From contig NZ_CP080442.1 of the NCBI RefSeq assembly GCF_019597925.1, positions 17,501-81,500 on the forward strand: DNA of 64,000 nucleotides. The letters run 5' to 3'. The position numbers and the translations under genes are program-made. The notes beneath the pieces are model-generated. The model saw nothing but the letters and a program-made list of their open reading frames with translations, made no database searches and was not told the origin of the DNA. Position 1 is the first letter of the stretch. Each line of letters opens with the position of its first letter. Below are positions 1 to 11,186 of this stretch, piece by piece. The DNA is from [Clostridium] scindens. GTDB taxonomy: Bacteria; Bacillota; Clostridia; Lachnospirales; Lachnospiraceae.

Positions 1-154
1 TATCTAGATCAAGACATCCGAGGTAATCGCGGAAGCGATTATTCATAACAAACCAGATTCGAGGCAACGAATAGAAAAAATGCCGACTGGCCAACGCCGG
101 CAACGCTATGCCGACGTAGGACGCAAGGCGACGCCCGTGCGCCGCTGTCCGCTT
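1..154 (+). other. 16S-23S internal transcribed spacer, 3' part
   Basis: This stretch precedes the 23S 5' end and reads as rRNA spacer. I see no tRNA-Ala or tRNA-Ile cloverleaf and no 5S gene in it. The 16S gene, if present, lies upstream of the window. Confidence 0.6.
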
Positions 155-3050
<2,896 letters not shown>

Positions 3051-3148
3051 AGAGAGGCCGGAAGGCAGAAGGAGGCTCGGGCCTGGGGCGTTTGGATGGA
3101 AGTATTTCCCGTATGCGGTTTTGAAGGTATATATGTACCTTTTAATAA

Positions 3149-3222
3149 GGCCCAGTGGCTCAGTTGGTTAGAGCGCCGCCCTGTCACGGCGGAGGTCGAG
3201 AGTTCGAGTCTCTTCTGGGTCG
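3149..3222 (+). tRNA. tRNA-Asp (GTC)
   Basis: Cloverleaf with acceptor GGCCCAG pairing CTGGGTC, discriminator G, and anticodon loop CTGTCAC giving GTC. The 3' CCA is not encoded. It is the first of seven closely spaced tRNA genes behind the 23S gene. Confidence 0.97.
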
Positions 3223-3229
3223 TTTAAAT

Positions 3230-3302
3230 GGGATCATAGCTCAGCTGGGAGAGCATCTGCCTTACAAGCAGAGGGTCATAGGTTCGAGCCCTATTGGTCC
3301 CA
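3230..3302 (+). tRNA. tRNA-Val (TAC)
   Basis: Cloverleaf with acceptor GGGATCA pairing TGGTCCC, discriminator A, and anticodon loop CTTACAA giving TAC. CCA is not encoded. Confidence 0.97.
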
Positions 3303-3314
3303 CTTAAACAAAAT

Positions 3315-3396
3315 GGATGGATTCCCGAGTGGCCAAAGGGGGCAGACTGTAAATCTGTTGGCGACGCCTTCGAAGGTTCGAATCCTTCTCCATCCA
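3315..3396 (+). tRNA. tRNA-Tyr (GTA)
   Basis: Class II tRNA of 82 bases with a long variable arm. Acceptor GGATGGA pairs TCCATCC; the anticodon loop CTGTAAA gives GTA. CCA is not encoded. Confidence 0.96.
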
Positions 3397-3436
3397 CTAA
3401 GATGTAGAATATACATCTTTTAAGCCAAAGGCTTGT

Positions 3437-3509
3437 GCCGATGTGGCTCAATTGGCAGAGCAGCTGATTTGTAATCAGCAGGTTATCGGTTCGAGTCCGA
3501 TCATCGGCT
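3437..3509 (+). tRNA. tRNA-Thr (TGT)
   Basis: Acceptor GCCGATG pairs CATCGGC, discriminator T; the anticodon loop TTTGTAA gives TGT. CCA is not encoded. Confidence 0.96.
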
Positions 3510-3539
3510 TAGTCTTTCATAAGACATTAAATATAATAT

Positions 3540-3613
<74 letters not shown>

Positions 3614-3651
3614 CTCGCACGAATGTGCATAATTGAATACTTTATGTATTA

Positions 3652-3724
<73 letters not shown>

Positions 3725-3748
3725 TTTTATTTACCAAATATTCGATAT

Positions 3749-3821
3749 GGGCGTGTAGCTCAGGTGGTAGAGCACTTGACTTTTAATCAAGTTGTCCGGG
3801 GTTCGAATCCCCGCACGCTCA
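3749..3821 (+). tRNA. tRNA-Lys (TTT)
   Basis: Acceptor GGGCGTG pairs CACGCTC with one G:U; the anticodon loop CTTTTAA gives TTT. CCA is not encoded. It is the last gene of the rRNA-tRNA unit and is followed by a terminator. Confidence 0.96.
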
Positions 3822-3831
3822 TGGAATGAGA

Positions 3832-3867
3832 GGGAGACAGATACCAAATAGGTACTGTCTCTTTTTA
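3832..3867 (+). terminator. Terminator of the rRNA-tRNA operon
   Basis: Hairpin of GAGACAG-ATACC against GGTA-CTGTCTC with a five-base loop, followed directly by TTTTTACTT. It sits 11 bases after tRNA-Lys. Confidence 0.85.
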
Positions 3868-3885
3868 CTTTAATAAGTAAATGTG

Positions 3886-3914
3886 TTGACATAAGGAATA
3901 TTTTCTTGTATATT
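3886..3914 (+). promoter_or_regulatory. Promoter of the riboswitch-controlled cation ATPase operon
   Basis: TTGACA at 3886-3891 and TATATT at 3909-3914 are separated by 17 bases, a near-consensus housekeeping promoter just upstream of the yybP-ykoY aptamer. Confidence 0.8.
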
Positions 3915-3917
3915 AGG

Positions 3918-4029
3918 TAATAATAAAAGGGAGTAACTGGCGCTTAGGTCTAATAGTCCGGCGTTTGCGATGTCGTCAGTACGATGAGCAATCATCCGTA
4001 TCGTAATGAAATGGTGAGACTTTTATTGC
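3918..4029 (+). promoter_or_regulatory. yybP-ykoY manganese riboswitch
   Basis: The aptamer shows the two conserved ends of the yybP-ykoY family: AAAAGGGAGTAAC on the 5' side and GGTGAGACTTTTATT on the 3' side, whose AATAAAAG/CTTTTATT segments form the closing helix. Family members bind Mn2+ and turn on exporters of excess metal. The downstream gene is a P-type cation ATPase, a recurrent partner of this riboswitch. Recognition is by eye from conserved blocks; a covariance-model search would settle it. Confidence 0.85.
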
Positions 4030-4064
4030 ATAGTAATTCTGTGCAATAGGGGTCTATTTTTTTT
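4017..4064 (+). terminator. Riboswitch expression platform (intrinsic terminator)
   Basis: A long stem starts with AGAC (4017-4020), includes TTATTGCA pairing TGCAATA, closes with GTCT (4052-4055) and is followed by ATTTTTTTTT. The AGAC and TTTTATT bases are also the 3' strand of the aptamer closing helix, so aptamer and terminator are mutually exclusive. This predicts an ON switch when metal binds. Confidence 0.85.
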
Positions 4065-4096
4065 ATCCCATTGCAGGAGGAAAGAGAGGGCAAGCA

Positions 4097-6637
4097 ATGC
4101 TAACAAGTGAACAAGCAAGAAAAAACCAAGAGATTTATGGATTTAATGAACTGGTAGAAGGCAAGAAAAAAAGCATGGTCCAGATATTCCTGGAGCAATT
4201 CAAAGATTTTCTTGTCATTATTCTGATTATTGCAGCAATCGTATCAGGCTTTCTGGGAGATGCAGAGAGCGCGGCCGTTATATTTATCGTCATTACTATT
4301 AATGCGATTCTAGGGACCGTGCAGACGGTAAAGGCAGAGCAGTCGCTAAACAGTCTAAAACAACTGTCAGCGCCTGAGGCAAAGGTAATCAGAGATGGCG
4401 TGGTGATACAGATACCATCCAGAGAAGTAACTGTTGGAGATGAGGTAGTAATTGAGGCAGGTGACTGTATTCCTGCGGACGGAAAACTTTTGGAGTGTGC
4501 AAGCCTCAAGGTCGATGAGAGCGCGCTAACAGGAGAGAGCCTGTCCGTGGAGAAGTCGTTGGAAGAGGTGCCGGAGGGCGCTGCATTGGGAGACCAGACG
4601 AACAGAGTGTTCTCTGGAAGTTTTTCCACATATGGAAGAGGGACATTTGAAGTTACGGCAATTGGAATGGAGACGGAAGTAGGAAAGATTGCCAAACTAT
4701 TGAAGACAACATCGGAAAAACGAACGCCCCTCCAGATAAATCTGGATGATTTTGGAAAGAAACTGTCTATCATTATACTTGTATTCTGCGCAGTTCTATT
4801 TGCCATCAATGTGATAAGGGGCGGTTCTGCGGTAGATGCATTCTTATTTGCGGTAGCCCTGGCCGTAGCAGCGATTCCGGAGGCGCTTAGTTCTATCGTA
4901 ACGATCGTACTGTCATTTGGCACCCAGAAAATGGCCAAGGAGCATGCAATTATAAGAAAACTTCAAGCGGTTGAGGGCCTGGGGAGCGTATCCATCATCT
5001 GCTCGGATAAGACAGGAACTCTGACGCAGAATAAAATGACAGTGGAAGACTATTATGTGGATGGAAAGAGAATCTCCGTGGCTGATATTAATCTTGATAA
5101 CAGAAACCAGAAGATGCTTCTTAATTGCAGCATGCTCTGTAATGATTCCACTAATACAGATGGACAGGAAATAGGAGATCCGACGGAAACGGCATTGATC
5201 AATCTTGGAAGCAATCTTGGCATGGAAGCGGCTATGACCAGGGAACGGTATCCTCGTATGTCGGAAGTCCCATTTGACAGTGACAGGAAATTGATGTCTA
5301 CAGCACATGTCTTCGATGATCGATATGTGATGGTAGTCAAGGGGGCGGTAGATGTCCTTCTGAGGCGTATGAGCCACATCAGGATTGGCGATACTGTTAG
5401 GGAGATAACGGACGAGGATCAAATGCAGATCGAGATACAGAATCTGGAGTTTTCCAGAGACGGGTTGAGAGTCCTGGCATTCGCATATAAAGAACTGGAT
5501 GGAGAGAAAGAATTATCTATAGAAGATGAAGAGGGCCTTACATTCCTGGGATTGATCGCAATGATGGATCCGCCGAGAGAAGAATCCAAAGCGGCGGTAG
5601 AAGAATGTATAAAAGCAGGAATCAGGCCTATAATGATCACCGGCGATCATAAGATTACCGCGGCGGCAATTGCAAAAAGGATCGGCATACTGAAGGATGA
5701 ATCAGAGGCTTGCGAAGGCGCTGTGATAGAAGAAATGTCAGATGAAGAACTGAAAGATTTTGTAGAGAAGATATCAGTATATGCCAGGGTATCCCCGGAG
5801 CATAAGATCAGAATTGTGCGGGCATGGCAGGAGAAAGGAAATATCGTAGCCATGACTGGGGACGGGGTAAATGATGCGCCGGCTCTGAAGCAGGCCAATA
5901 TAGGCGTTGCCATGGGAATTACAGGAAGCGAAGTATCCAAGGACGCGGCGGCAATGGTTTTGACGGATGATAACTTTGCAACAATTATTAAGGCAGTTGA
6001 GAATGGACGAAATATATATCAGAATATCAAGAATTCCATACAATTTCTGCTGTCTGGAAACTTTGGCGCAATATTGGCCGTACTGTATGCATCAATTGCC
6101 GGACTTCCAGTACCATTTGCGCCAGTGCATCTGCTTTTTATCAACCTTCTGACCGATAGTCTTCCAGCCATTGCATTGGGACTGGAGCCGCATTCCAAGG
6201 AAGTCATGAAGCAGAAGCCGCGCCCCATGAATGAATCTATCCTTACAAAGCAGTATCTTCTGAGCATAGGCACTGAGGGGCTTGGCATAGGCATTATGAC
6301 GATGGCGGCATTTTTGATTGGATACAGAAGCGGTGATGCCGTTCTGGCAAGCACGATGGCATTTGGTACTTTGTGCACCAGCCGGCTTGTCCATGGATTT
6401 AACTGTAAATCCAGCCGTCCGGTATTATTTACGAAAAGATTTTTTAATAATATCTACCTGATCGGAGCATTTTTAATTGGGCTTGTGCTGATTACAGGCG
6501 TACTGATGATTCCGGGGCTGCAGGGAATATTCAAAGTAGCAAGCCTAAATATTGGGCAGCTGCTTACAGTATATGGACTTGCATTATTGAATCTGCCTGT
6601 GGTACAGTTGTTGAAATGGATTAGAAATTCTAGATAG
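4097..6637 (+). CDS. P-type cation-transporting ATPase (P2 type, probable Mn2+/Ca2+ exporter)
   Basis: ATP-driven membrane pump of 846 residues. Seen: actuator motif TGES near residue 145, phosphorylation motif SDKTGTLTQN with the aspartate at residue 304, hinge motif TGDGVNDAPAL near 595, and about ten hydrophobic segments. The fourth membrane segment reads PEALS where most P2 pumps have PEGLP. Family knowledge: such pumps move Ca2+ or Mn2+ out of the cytoplasm. The manganese riboswitch in its leader points to Mn2+ efflux as the regulated function; that assignment is inference. An AGGAGG ribosome site lies about 15 bases before the ATG, a rather long spacing. The AI-2E family gene follows after 14 bases and is probably co-transcribed. 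Confidence 0.9.
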   Translation: MLTSEQARKNQEIYGFNELVEGKKKSMVQIFLEQFKDFLVIILIIAAIVSGFLGDAESAAVIFIVITINAILGTVQTVKAEQSLNSLKQLSAPEAKVIRDGVVIQIPSREVTVGDEVVIEAGDCIPADGKLLECASLKVDESALTGESLSVEKSLEEVPEGAALGDQTNRVFSGSFSTYGRGTFEVTAIGMETEVGKIAKLLKTTSEKRTPLQINLDDFGKKLSIIILVFCAVLFAINVIRGGSAVDAFLFAVALAVAAIPEALSSIVTIVLSFGTQKMAKEHAIIRKLQAVEGLGSVSIICSDKTGTLTQNKMTVEDYYVDGKRISVADINLDNRNQKMLLNCSMLCNDSTNTDGQEIGDPTETALINLGSNLGMEAAMTRERYPRMSEVPFDSDRKLMSTAHVFDDRYVMVVKGAVDVLLRRMSHIRIGDTVREITDEDQMQIEIQNLEFSRDGLRVLAFAYKELDGEKELSIEDEEGLTFLGLIAMMDPPREESKAAVEECIKAGIRPIMITGDHKITAAAIAKRIGILKDESEACEGAVIEEMSDEELKDFVEKISVYARVSPEHKIRIVRAWQEKGNIVAMTGDGVNDAPALKQANIGVAMGITGSEVSKDAAAMVLTDDNFATIIKAVENGRNIYQNIKNSIQFLLSGNFGAILAVLYASIAGLPVPFAPVHLLFINLLTDSLPAIALGLEPHSKEVMKQKPRPMNESILTKQYLLSIGTEGLGIGIMTMAAFLIGYRSGDAVLASTMAFGTLCTSRLVHGFNCKSSRPVLFTKRFFNNIYLIGAFLIGLVLITGVLMIPGLQGIFKVASLNIGQLLTVYGLALLNLPVVQLLKWIRNSR

Positions 6638-6651
6638 GAACAGGAGATTTT

Positions 6652-7812
6652 ATGGAATTAAGTAGAGAGACGGTAAAAAGAATAAAAGGATTGATTGTGT
6701 TTGCCGCATTGGTTGTAGCCTGTCTGTGGAAGTATGATGTGGTGGTATCGGTTCTTGCATTTATCTTTCATGTCATATTTCCATTCGTGCTTGGCGGAGC
6801 GATCGCATTCATTTTGAATGTGCCGATGAATTTTATACAGAGGCATCTATTCGCGCCGGAGAGGGTAGAAAGGCATAAGATACAGAAGAAGATTGCCCGT
6901 CCGGTCAGTATGCTGATCGTAATATTCGGAGTGTTTGGCATTGTGGCACTTGTAATGTTTGTTTTGATTCCACAATTAGGGGATACATTCTCTAATCTTG
7001 GAAGCAGCATTCAGGCTTTTATCCCAAAAGTACAGGAATGGGCGGAAAAATTATTCCATGACAATAAGGAGATTATGACCTGGGTCAACAGCCTGAAATT
7101 CGATTGGAATAAGATCATGGACGCAGGCATAGATTTCTTCAAGAATGGGGCAGGGAGCGTGCTTGATTCTACGATTACTGCCGCAAAGAGCATTGTGAGC
7201 GGGATTACGACCTTCTTTATCGCATTTGTATTTGCGGTCTATATCCTGCTTCAAAAGGAAAAACTGGGTATTCAGGCTAAAAAGGTCTTATTTGCCTTTG
7301 TAAGGAAAGGCCGGGCTGAGGCTGCAATGGAAGTATTGTCTCTGACCTACAATACGTTCTCAAACTTCCTGACCGGCCAGTGCCTGGAGGCCATTATCTT
7401 AGGAAGCATGTTTGTCATAACCATGACGCTTTTCAAACTACCCTATGCTTTGCTGGTGGGGATTGTGATCGCGTTTACGGCCTTGATCCCAATATTCGGC
7501 GCATTTATCGGCTGTGCCTTGGGAACCTTCCTGATATTTATGGTAGATCCATTTAAGGCGCTTATGTTTGTAATCTTGTTCCTGGTACTCCAGCAGATAG
7601 AGGGGAATCTGATCTATCCTCACGTAGTAGGTAATTCAGTAGGACTTCCATCCATCTGGGTATTGGCGGCAGTCAGCATCGGAGGAAGCCTGTTGGGGAT
7701 CGTTGGAATGCTGATTTTTATACCGATTATCTCTGTAGTATATGCGCTGTTCAGGGAAATCGTCTACTTGAAATTAAGACAAAAGAAGATTAATCCCAAA
7801 GAACTTGAATAA
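6652..7812 (+). CDS. AI-2E family transporter (UPF0118-type permease)
   Basis: Integral membrane protein of 386 residues with roughly seven to eight hydrophobic segments: two near the N-terminus (about 12-55), one around 80-105, a soluble stretch (about 110-170), and a cluster from 180 to 370. The conserved late part with a QQIEGNLIYPHVVG motif near residue 310 is typical of the AI-2E/PerM family, whose substrates range from autoinducer-2 to Na+/H+ and are mostly unknown. It lies 14 bases behind the cation ATPase with a GGAG site before the ATG, so it is likely under the same metal-responsive riboswitch. Whether it takes part in metal or ion homeostasis is inference. Confidence 0.85.
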   Translation: MELSRETVKRIKGLIVFAALVVACLWKYDVVVSVLAFIFHVIFPFVLGGAIAFILNVPMNFIQRHLFAPERVERHKIQKKIARPVSMLIVIFGVFGIVALVMFVLIPQLGDTFSNLGSSIQAFIPKVQEWAEKLFHDNKEIMTWVNSLKFDWNKIMDAGIDFFKNGAGSVLDSTITAAKSIVSGITTFFIAFVFAVYILLQKEKLGIQAKKVLFAFVRKGRAEAAMEVLSLTYNTFSNFLTGQCLEAIILGSMFVITMTLFKLPYALLVGIVIAFTALIPIFGAFIGCALGTFLIFMVDPFKALMFVILFLVLQQIEGNLIYPHVVGNSVGLPSIWVLAAVSIGGSLLGIVGMLIFIPIISVVYALFREIVYLKLRQKKINPKELE

Positions 7813-7829
7813 CCGATCCAAGAAAATCT

Positions 7830-7961
7830 GTTATAATATTGTAGTGTTAAAAAATTTTAGCGTTGCGAATGGGATCGTGCGGCAGGATATGGTACAGATA
7901 TATTATGTACATCAATAAAGAAGACAGACGGAGCAGGGCCATAGGCAAGGGTCCTGCTCTA
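7830..7961 (+). ncRNA. Possible small transcript with its own promoter and terminator
   Basis: An extended -10 element (TG-T-TATAAT, ending at 7837) stands just after the AI-2E gene. About 120 bases further is a strong hairpin (AGCAGGGCC against GGTCCTGCT, 7931-7960). No open reading frame with a ribosome site lies between, and the -35 region is poor. It may be a small RNA, or only the shared terminator of the two converging operons. Confidence 0.25.
7930..7961. terminator. Terminator between converging operons
   Basis: GAGCAGGGCC and GGTCCTGCTC form a near-perfect stem around ATAGGCAAG. Neither side has a strong T tract. It separates the AI-2E gene (plus) from spmA (minus) and could act in both directions. 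Confidence 0.55.
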
Positions 7962-7980
7962 TATTACTCTATTGCGCCTG

Positions 7981-8589
7981 CTACGAACGGTCCATAATTT
8001 TACAGTAAATGACGGCAACAGCCGTACTTATGGCAGTGGAAATGATTCCGGCGCCTACGATGGCAGCAGGATTGACGCTTCCATACTGGCTCCGGTAGGC
8101 AATGACATTTACCGGAATTAATTGCAGGGAGGAGATGTTGATAATCAGAAAGGTGCACATCTCATTACTGGCAATTCCCTTTGGACGTACCGGACCTGGA
8201 AGCCGGTGGCTTCGCCTGTCTTCCTCTAATTTACCGAGTTCGTCCATGGCGCGCAGTCCGGCTGGCGTTGCTGCCCAGCCCAGGCCCAGGACATTGGCTA
8301 TGATATTGGTGGTGATGTGTTCCTCGGCAGGGTGCCCGGCGGGGAGTCTTGGGAATAAGAAGCGTATAATCGGACGGATCTTTTTGGAAGCGCCCTTAAT
8401 GATTCCGGCCTTCGTCGCAATCTCCATAAGACCCACCCAGAAGGACATGACGCCCATCATAGTGATGCACAAGGTAATGGCCTCTTTGGAAGAGTCAATG
8501 GCTGCATTGGTAATATCCGGCATGCGTCCGGTAAAGGCGGCAAAGATAATGCCAATCAGTATCATGCCGGCCCACAGATAATTCAGCAT
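7981..8589 (-). CDS. spmA: Spore maturation protein A (nucleoside recognition/gate domain)
   Basis: Membrane protein of 202 residues with four to five hydrophobic segments and the gate-domain motif TNIIANVLGLGWAATPAG near 92-110. In Bacillus, SpmA and SpmB act together late in sporulation and are needed for full core dehydration and heat resistance. The ATG has a GAGGA site seven bases upstream. In most Firmicutes spmB follows directly; here spmB lies about 4.6 kb away on the other strand, with a dipeptidase, a DUF819 gene, a MATE gene and a hypothetical gene between them. Confidence 0.9.
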   Translation of the reverse strand: MLNYLWAGMILIGIIFAAFTGRMPDITNAAIDSSKEAITLCITMMGVMSFWVGLMEIATKAGIIKGASKKIRPIIRFLFPRLPAGHPAEEHITTNIIANVLGLGWAATPAGLRAMDELGKLEEDRRSHRLPGPVRPKGIASNEMCTFLIINISSLQLIPVNVIAYRSQYGSVNPAAIVGAGIISTAISTAVAVIYCKIMDRS

Positions 8590-8663
8590 ATAAAATCCTC
8601 GTCTGGCTTTTTAATATAACGTATGAGCCGGGATGGATATTTATCACAAAGACATAAGAAAGA

Positions 8664-8693
8664 GGCGGAAGCAATTGGTTCCTTGCTTCCGCC
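8664..8693 (-). terminator. Terminator after the M19 dipeptidase gene
   Basis: GGCGGAAGCAA and TTGCTTCCGCC form a perfect 11-pair stem. Read on the minus strand it is followed by TCTTTCTTATGTCTTT. It lies 15 bases beyond the dipeptidase stop codon. Confidence 0.7.
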
Positions 8694-8707
8694 ATCCTTT
8701 ATGTCTA

Positions 8708-9682
8708 CTATTTGATTACTTCTTTGATAATTCTGTGCCAGTTCTTATAGGCAATCTTTTCAATCTCATCTTCGTGGAATCCGACGCGCTTCATTTCTTC
8801 AATGACATTTGGTACATAAGAAGCATCCTCAAGTCCGATGGTAAAAGGAGTAGACTGGCTGCTGAAAGAGCCCAAGGTATCTCCCTCCAGGAATTCAGAA
8901 AAGTCAAATCCGAAACCGACATGATCAATGCCCATTACTTCCACCATATGGACAAGATGTTTTACCAGGTTTTCCAGAGTCTGCTTATCTTCCTCCATAT
9001 GAACGAATTCGTTGAATGAATTGAGCCCGACTATGCCGCCTGTGCGTGCCAGTTCTTTTAACTGGTCATCCATCAGATTCCGCGGGCGGTTGCACAGTGC
9101 CCGGCAGTTCGAGTGGGTTGCTACAACAGGGCCTGTGGCAGTGTCAAGGAGATCCCAGAAGGACGCATCATTTAGATGGGATACATCCAGTATCATTCCC
9201 AGATCCTGAATCTTTCTCACCGCCCTGCGTCCTACGTCTGTTAACCCACGCTCCGGGGTGCCAAGGGCTCCGGTAGCCAGAGGATTTTCCTCATTCCAGG
9301 TAAGCCCTGCATGCCTTGCGCCAAATTGGTAGAACTCGTCGATAAGGTCTAAGTCTTCCCCAATGCTCTTTAAACCTTCCAGTCCGATAAATGCATACAT
9401 CTTTCCTTCGCTTCTTGCAGTCATCATATCGGAGTATGAGCGCGATACCTTAAGGATATCAGCACAATCAGGCTCTTCGCAGGCAATGGCCTCCATCATC
9501 TGGCGGGTACGCTTCAGCGGGTCCTTGTCATAGGGAGGATCATTCCATATTACGAAGATGCCTCCTTCGATCTGCCCTTTTTTCAGCCGTTCATAATGAT
9601 ATTTACGGAAGATATCACGTTCTCCCTTTAGATGGTGCTGCGTTACATCGGTCCAAATATCAGAATGTGCATCAAAGTTCAT
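8708..9682 (-). CDS. Membrane dipeptidase (peptidase family M19)
   Basis: Zinc-dependent dipeptidase of 324 residues, close to the family's usual size. Metal and active-site motifs of the renal dipeptidase family are visible: HSD at 6-8 (HxD), a glutamate in FIGLEG, the histidine of DVSHLND, the histidine of ATHSNCRALCNRPRN, and an aspartate in GFGFDFSEF. There is no signal peptide, so the enzyme is probably cytoplasmic and cleaves dipeptides, possibly including D-residues as known for the family. It follows the DUF819 gene on the same strand, separated by a strong hairpin that may set the ratio of the two products. A GAAAGGAAGTG ribosome site precedes the ATG. Confidence 0.9.
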   Translation of the reverse strand: MNFDAHSDIWTDVTQHHLKGERDIFRKYHYERLKKGQIEGGIFVIWNDPPYDKDPLKRTRQMMEAIACEEPDCADILKVSRSYSDMMTARSEGKMYAFIGLEGLKSIGEDLDLIDEFYQFGARHAGLTWNEENPLATGALGTPERGLTDVGRRAVRKIQDLGMILDVSHLNDASFWDLLDTATGPVVATHSNCRALCNRPRNLMDDQLKELARTGGIVGLNSFNEFVHMEEDKQTLENLVKHLVHMVEVMGIDHVGFGFDFSEFLEGDTLGSFSSQSTPFTIGLEDASYVPNVIEEMKRVGFHEDEIEKIAYKNWHRIIKEVIK

Positions 9683-9722
9683 AAAAACACTTCCTTTCTT
9701 TTGTGTAGATAAGTCTAAATAA

Positions 9723-9752
9723 ATCAGGGACGGACAGTTGTCCGTCCCTGAT
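9723..9752. terminator. Perfect hairpin between the DUF819 and dipeptidase genes
   Basis: ATCAGGGACGGACA and TGTCCGTCCCTGAT form a perfect 14-pair stem, with A/T-rich flanks on both sides. No separate promoter is evident for the dipeptidase gene, so this may be a partial terminator or processing site within one transcript. Confidence 0.7.
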
Positions 9753-9783
9753 CATTTTCCTGGATTCAGGATGTTATTCAGTT

Positions 9784-11022
9784 TTATAATCCTAAGATGC
9801 TGCCTACAATCAATCCAAAGTATGTTCCAAGCACATATCCCAGAGTACCAATCAGTACGATAGGTCCTACCAGCTTGGTCCAGCCCTTAGATACAGCCAT
9901 AGCAACGGCCGTTGTTGGTCCGCCGATGTTAGCATTGGAAGCAAGGATAATATCTTCCAGATTGAACTTCAGTAACTTTCCAGCGATCAGGCTGAAAAGC
10001 ATATTTACGATTACGATGATAGCCGCAAATAAGAGCAGTAACGGCGAATTCTTGATAATCATAGGTACGGATGCCGGAACACCGATTACGAAGAAGAACA
10101 GGTAGATTAAGAATGTACCCAGTTCCTGCGTACCTTTGATCTCGCCAAAGAACTTAGGTGCAAATGTTGCACAAAGCATGGCAATTGTCGTAATCCATAA
10201 GTACATATTTCCGAACAGCGTATTGATTATCTGCAGGAATGTATTAGATGTCGGTATCACGCCTGCAAGTCCTGTAGATATTACGTTAGACAGCGCAACA
10301 ATGACAAATCCTGTTGCAGCGGCCAATGCGATATCTTTCAGGGAGATTTCTTTTCTGCCCCAGAACGCAGAAGCATTTGTCTCATTTTCCTTTACATTGG
10401 CTCCGGCAGCCGCTTCCACTTCATCCACATATGGATGCTTGAAATGCTTGCGGAAGAATCCGATAGATGGCATTGCTATCAGTACGAAGAAGTACAGTAC
10501 CATCAGCAAGTTATCTGCAACCGTTGCAGCAGATATCATGTCGCCAGATACATCGAATGCTGCTCCAAGAGCGGCAAAGTTTACCGTGCCTCCGATATAG
10601 GTTCCGGTAAATACGCCCGCAAGTCCGGCAAGTTCCGGAATAAATTTGTGGAGCGCCGCATAAGCAAGAAGCGCGCCGCAAGCGGTACCTACCGAGCCGA
10701 TCAGGAATATAATCAGGATACGTCCGGATTCCTTTCCGATCTTTCTCATATCGCACTGCAGTAATAACAGAGGAATGGAAAGTGGTACAACGTAACCCCA
10801 TACGGCATCCCATACAGGAGCGTCCATTGGAATAATTCCAAAGTTCGATAAGATGATTGCGAAAATCAGTGCAACGATGGCACCGGTCATTTTTGCTGCC
10901 CATTTATATCTCTGCTCCAGATATATTGCGGCAGCGGCGCCGGTAGCACAGATAGCCCACAGCACCCATGTGTTATCCGCTCCAACCAGCGGATTTTGTA
11001 GATCGAATATATGTCCCCACAT
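9784..11022 (-). CDS. DUF819 family integral membrane protein
   Basis: Membrane protein of 412 residues with about eleven hydrophobic segments and a hydrophilic break near residues 205-225. The GTYIGGTVNFAALG motif near 140 and the NANIGGPTTAVAMA motif near 367 recur in the DUF819 (YjcL-like) family, whose function is not established. The two glycine-rich repeats in inverted halves suggest a transporter fold. It has its own strong promoter and is followed by the M19 dipeptidase gene, so uptake of a peptide or amino-acid derivative is a reasonable guess, no more. Ribosome site GAAAGGAGGACGAG precedes the ATG. Confidence 0.85.
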   Translation of the reverse strand: MWGHIFDLQNPLVGADNTWVLWAICATGAAAAIYLEQRYKWAAKMTGAIVALIFAIILSNFGIIPMDAPVWDAVWGYVVPLSIPLLLLQCDMRKIGKESGRILIIFLIGSVGTACGALLAYAALHKFIPELAGLAGVFTGTYIGGTVNFAALGAAFDVSGDMISAATVADNLLMVLYFFVLIAMPSIGFFRKHFKHPYVDEVEAAAGANVKENETNASAFWGRKEISLKDIALAAATGFVIVALSNVISTGLAGVIPTSNTFLQIINTLFGNMYLWITTIAMLCATFAPKFFGEIKGTQELGTFLIYLFFFVIGVPASVPMIIKNSPLLLLFAAIIVIVNMLFSLIAGKLLKFNLEDIILASNANIGGPTTAVAMAVSKGWTKLVGPIVLIGTLGYVLGTYFGLIVGSILGL

Positions 11023-11091
11023 ACTCTCGTCCTCCTTTCAAAAATCCTTTTTTGAAGAATTTTCGTCAATTTTTACAATTGAACTAATAAC

Positions 11092-11120
11092 AGTATACAA
11101 AAATTGTCAATAAAAGTCAA
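11092..11120 (-). promoter_or_regulatory. Promoter of the DUF819-dipeptidase operon
   Basis: Read on the minus strand, TTGACT and TATACT are separated by 17 bases, about 70 bases upstream of the DUF819 start codon. This is a good housekeeping promoter. Confidence 0.75.
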
Positions 11121-11186
11121 TGAATGTGAAGAAAGGACAGGATTATGCTTGGAAAATCAAAGGAAATCATTGAATTTTACAGAAAA

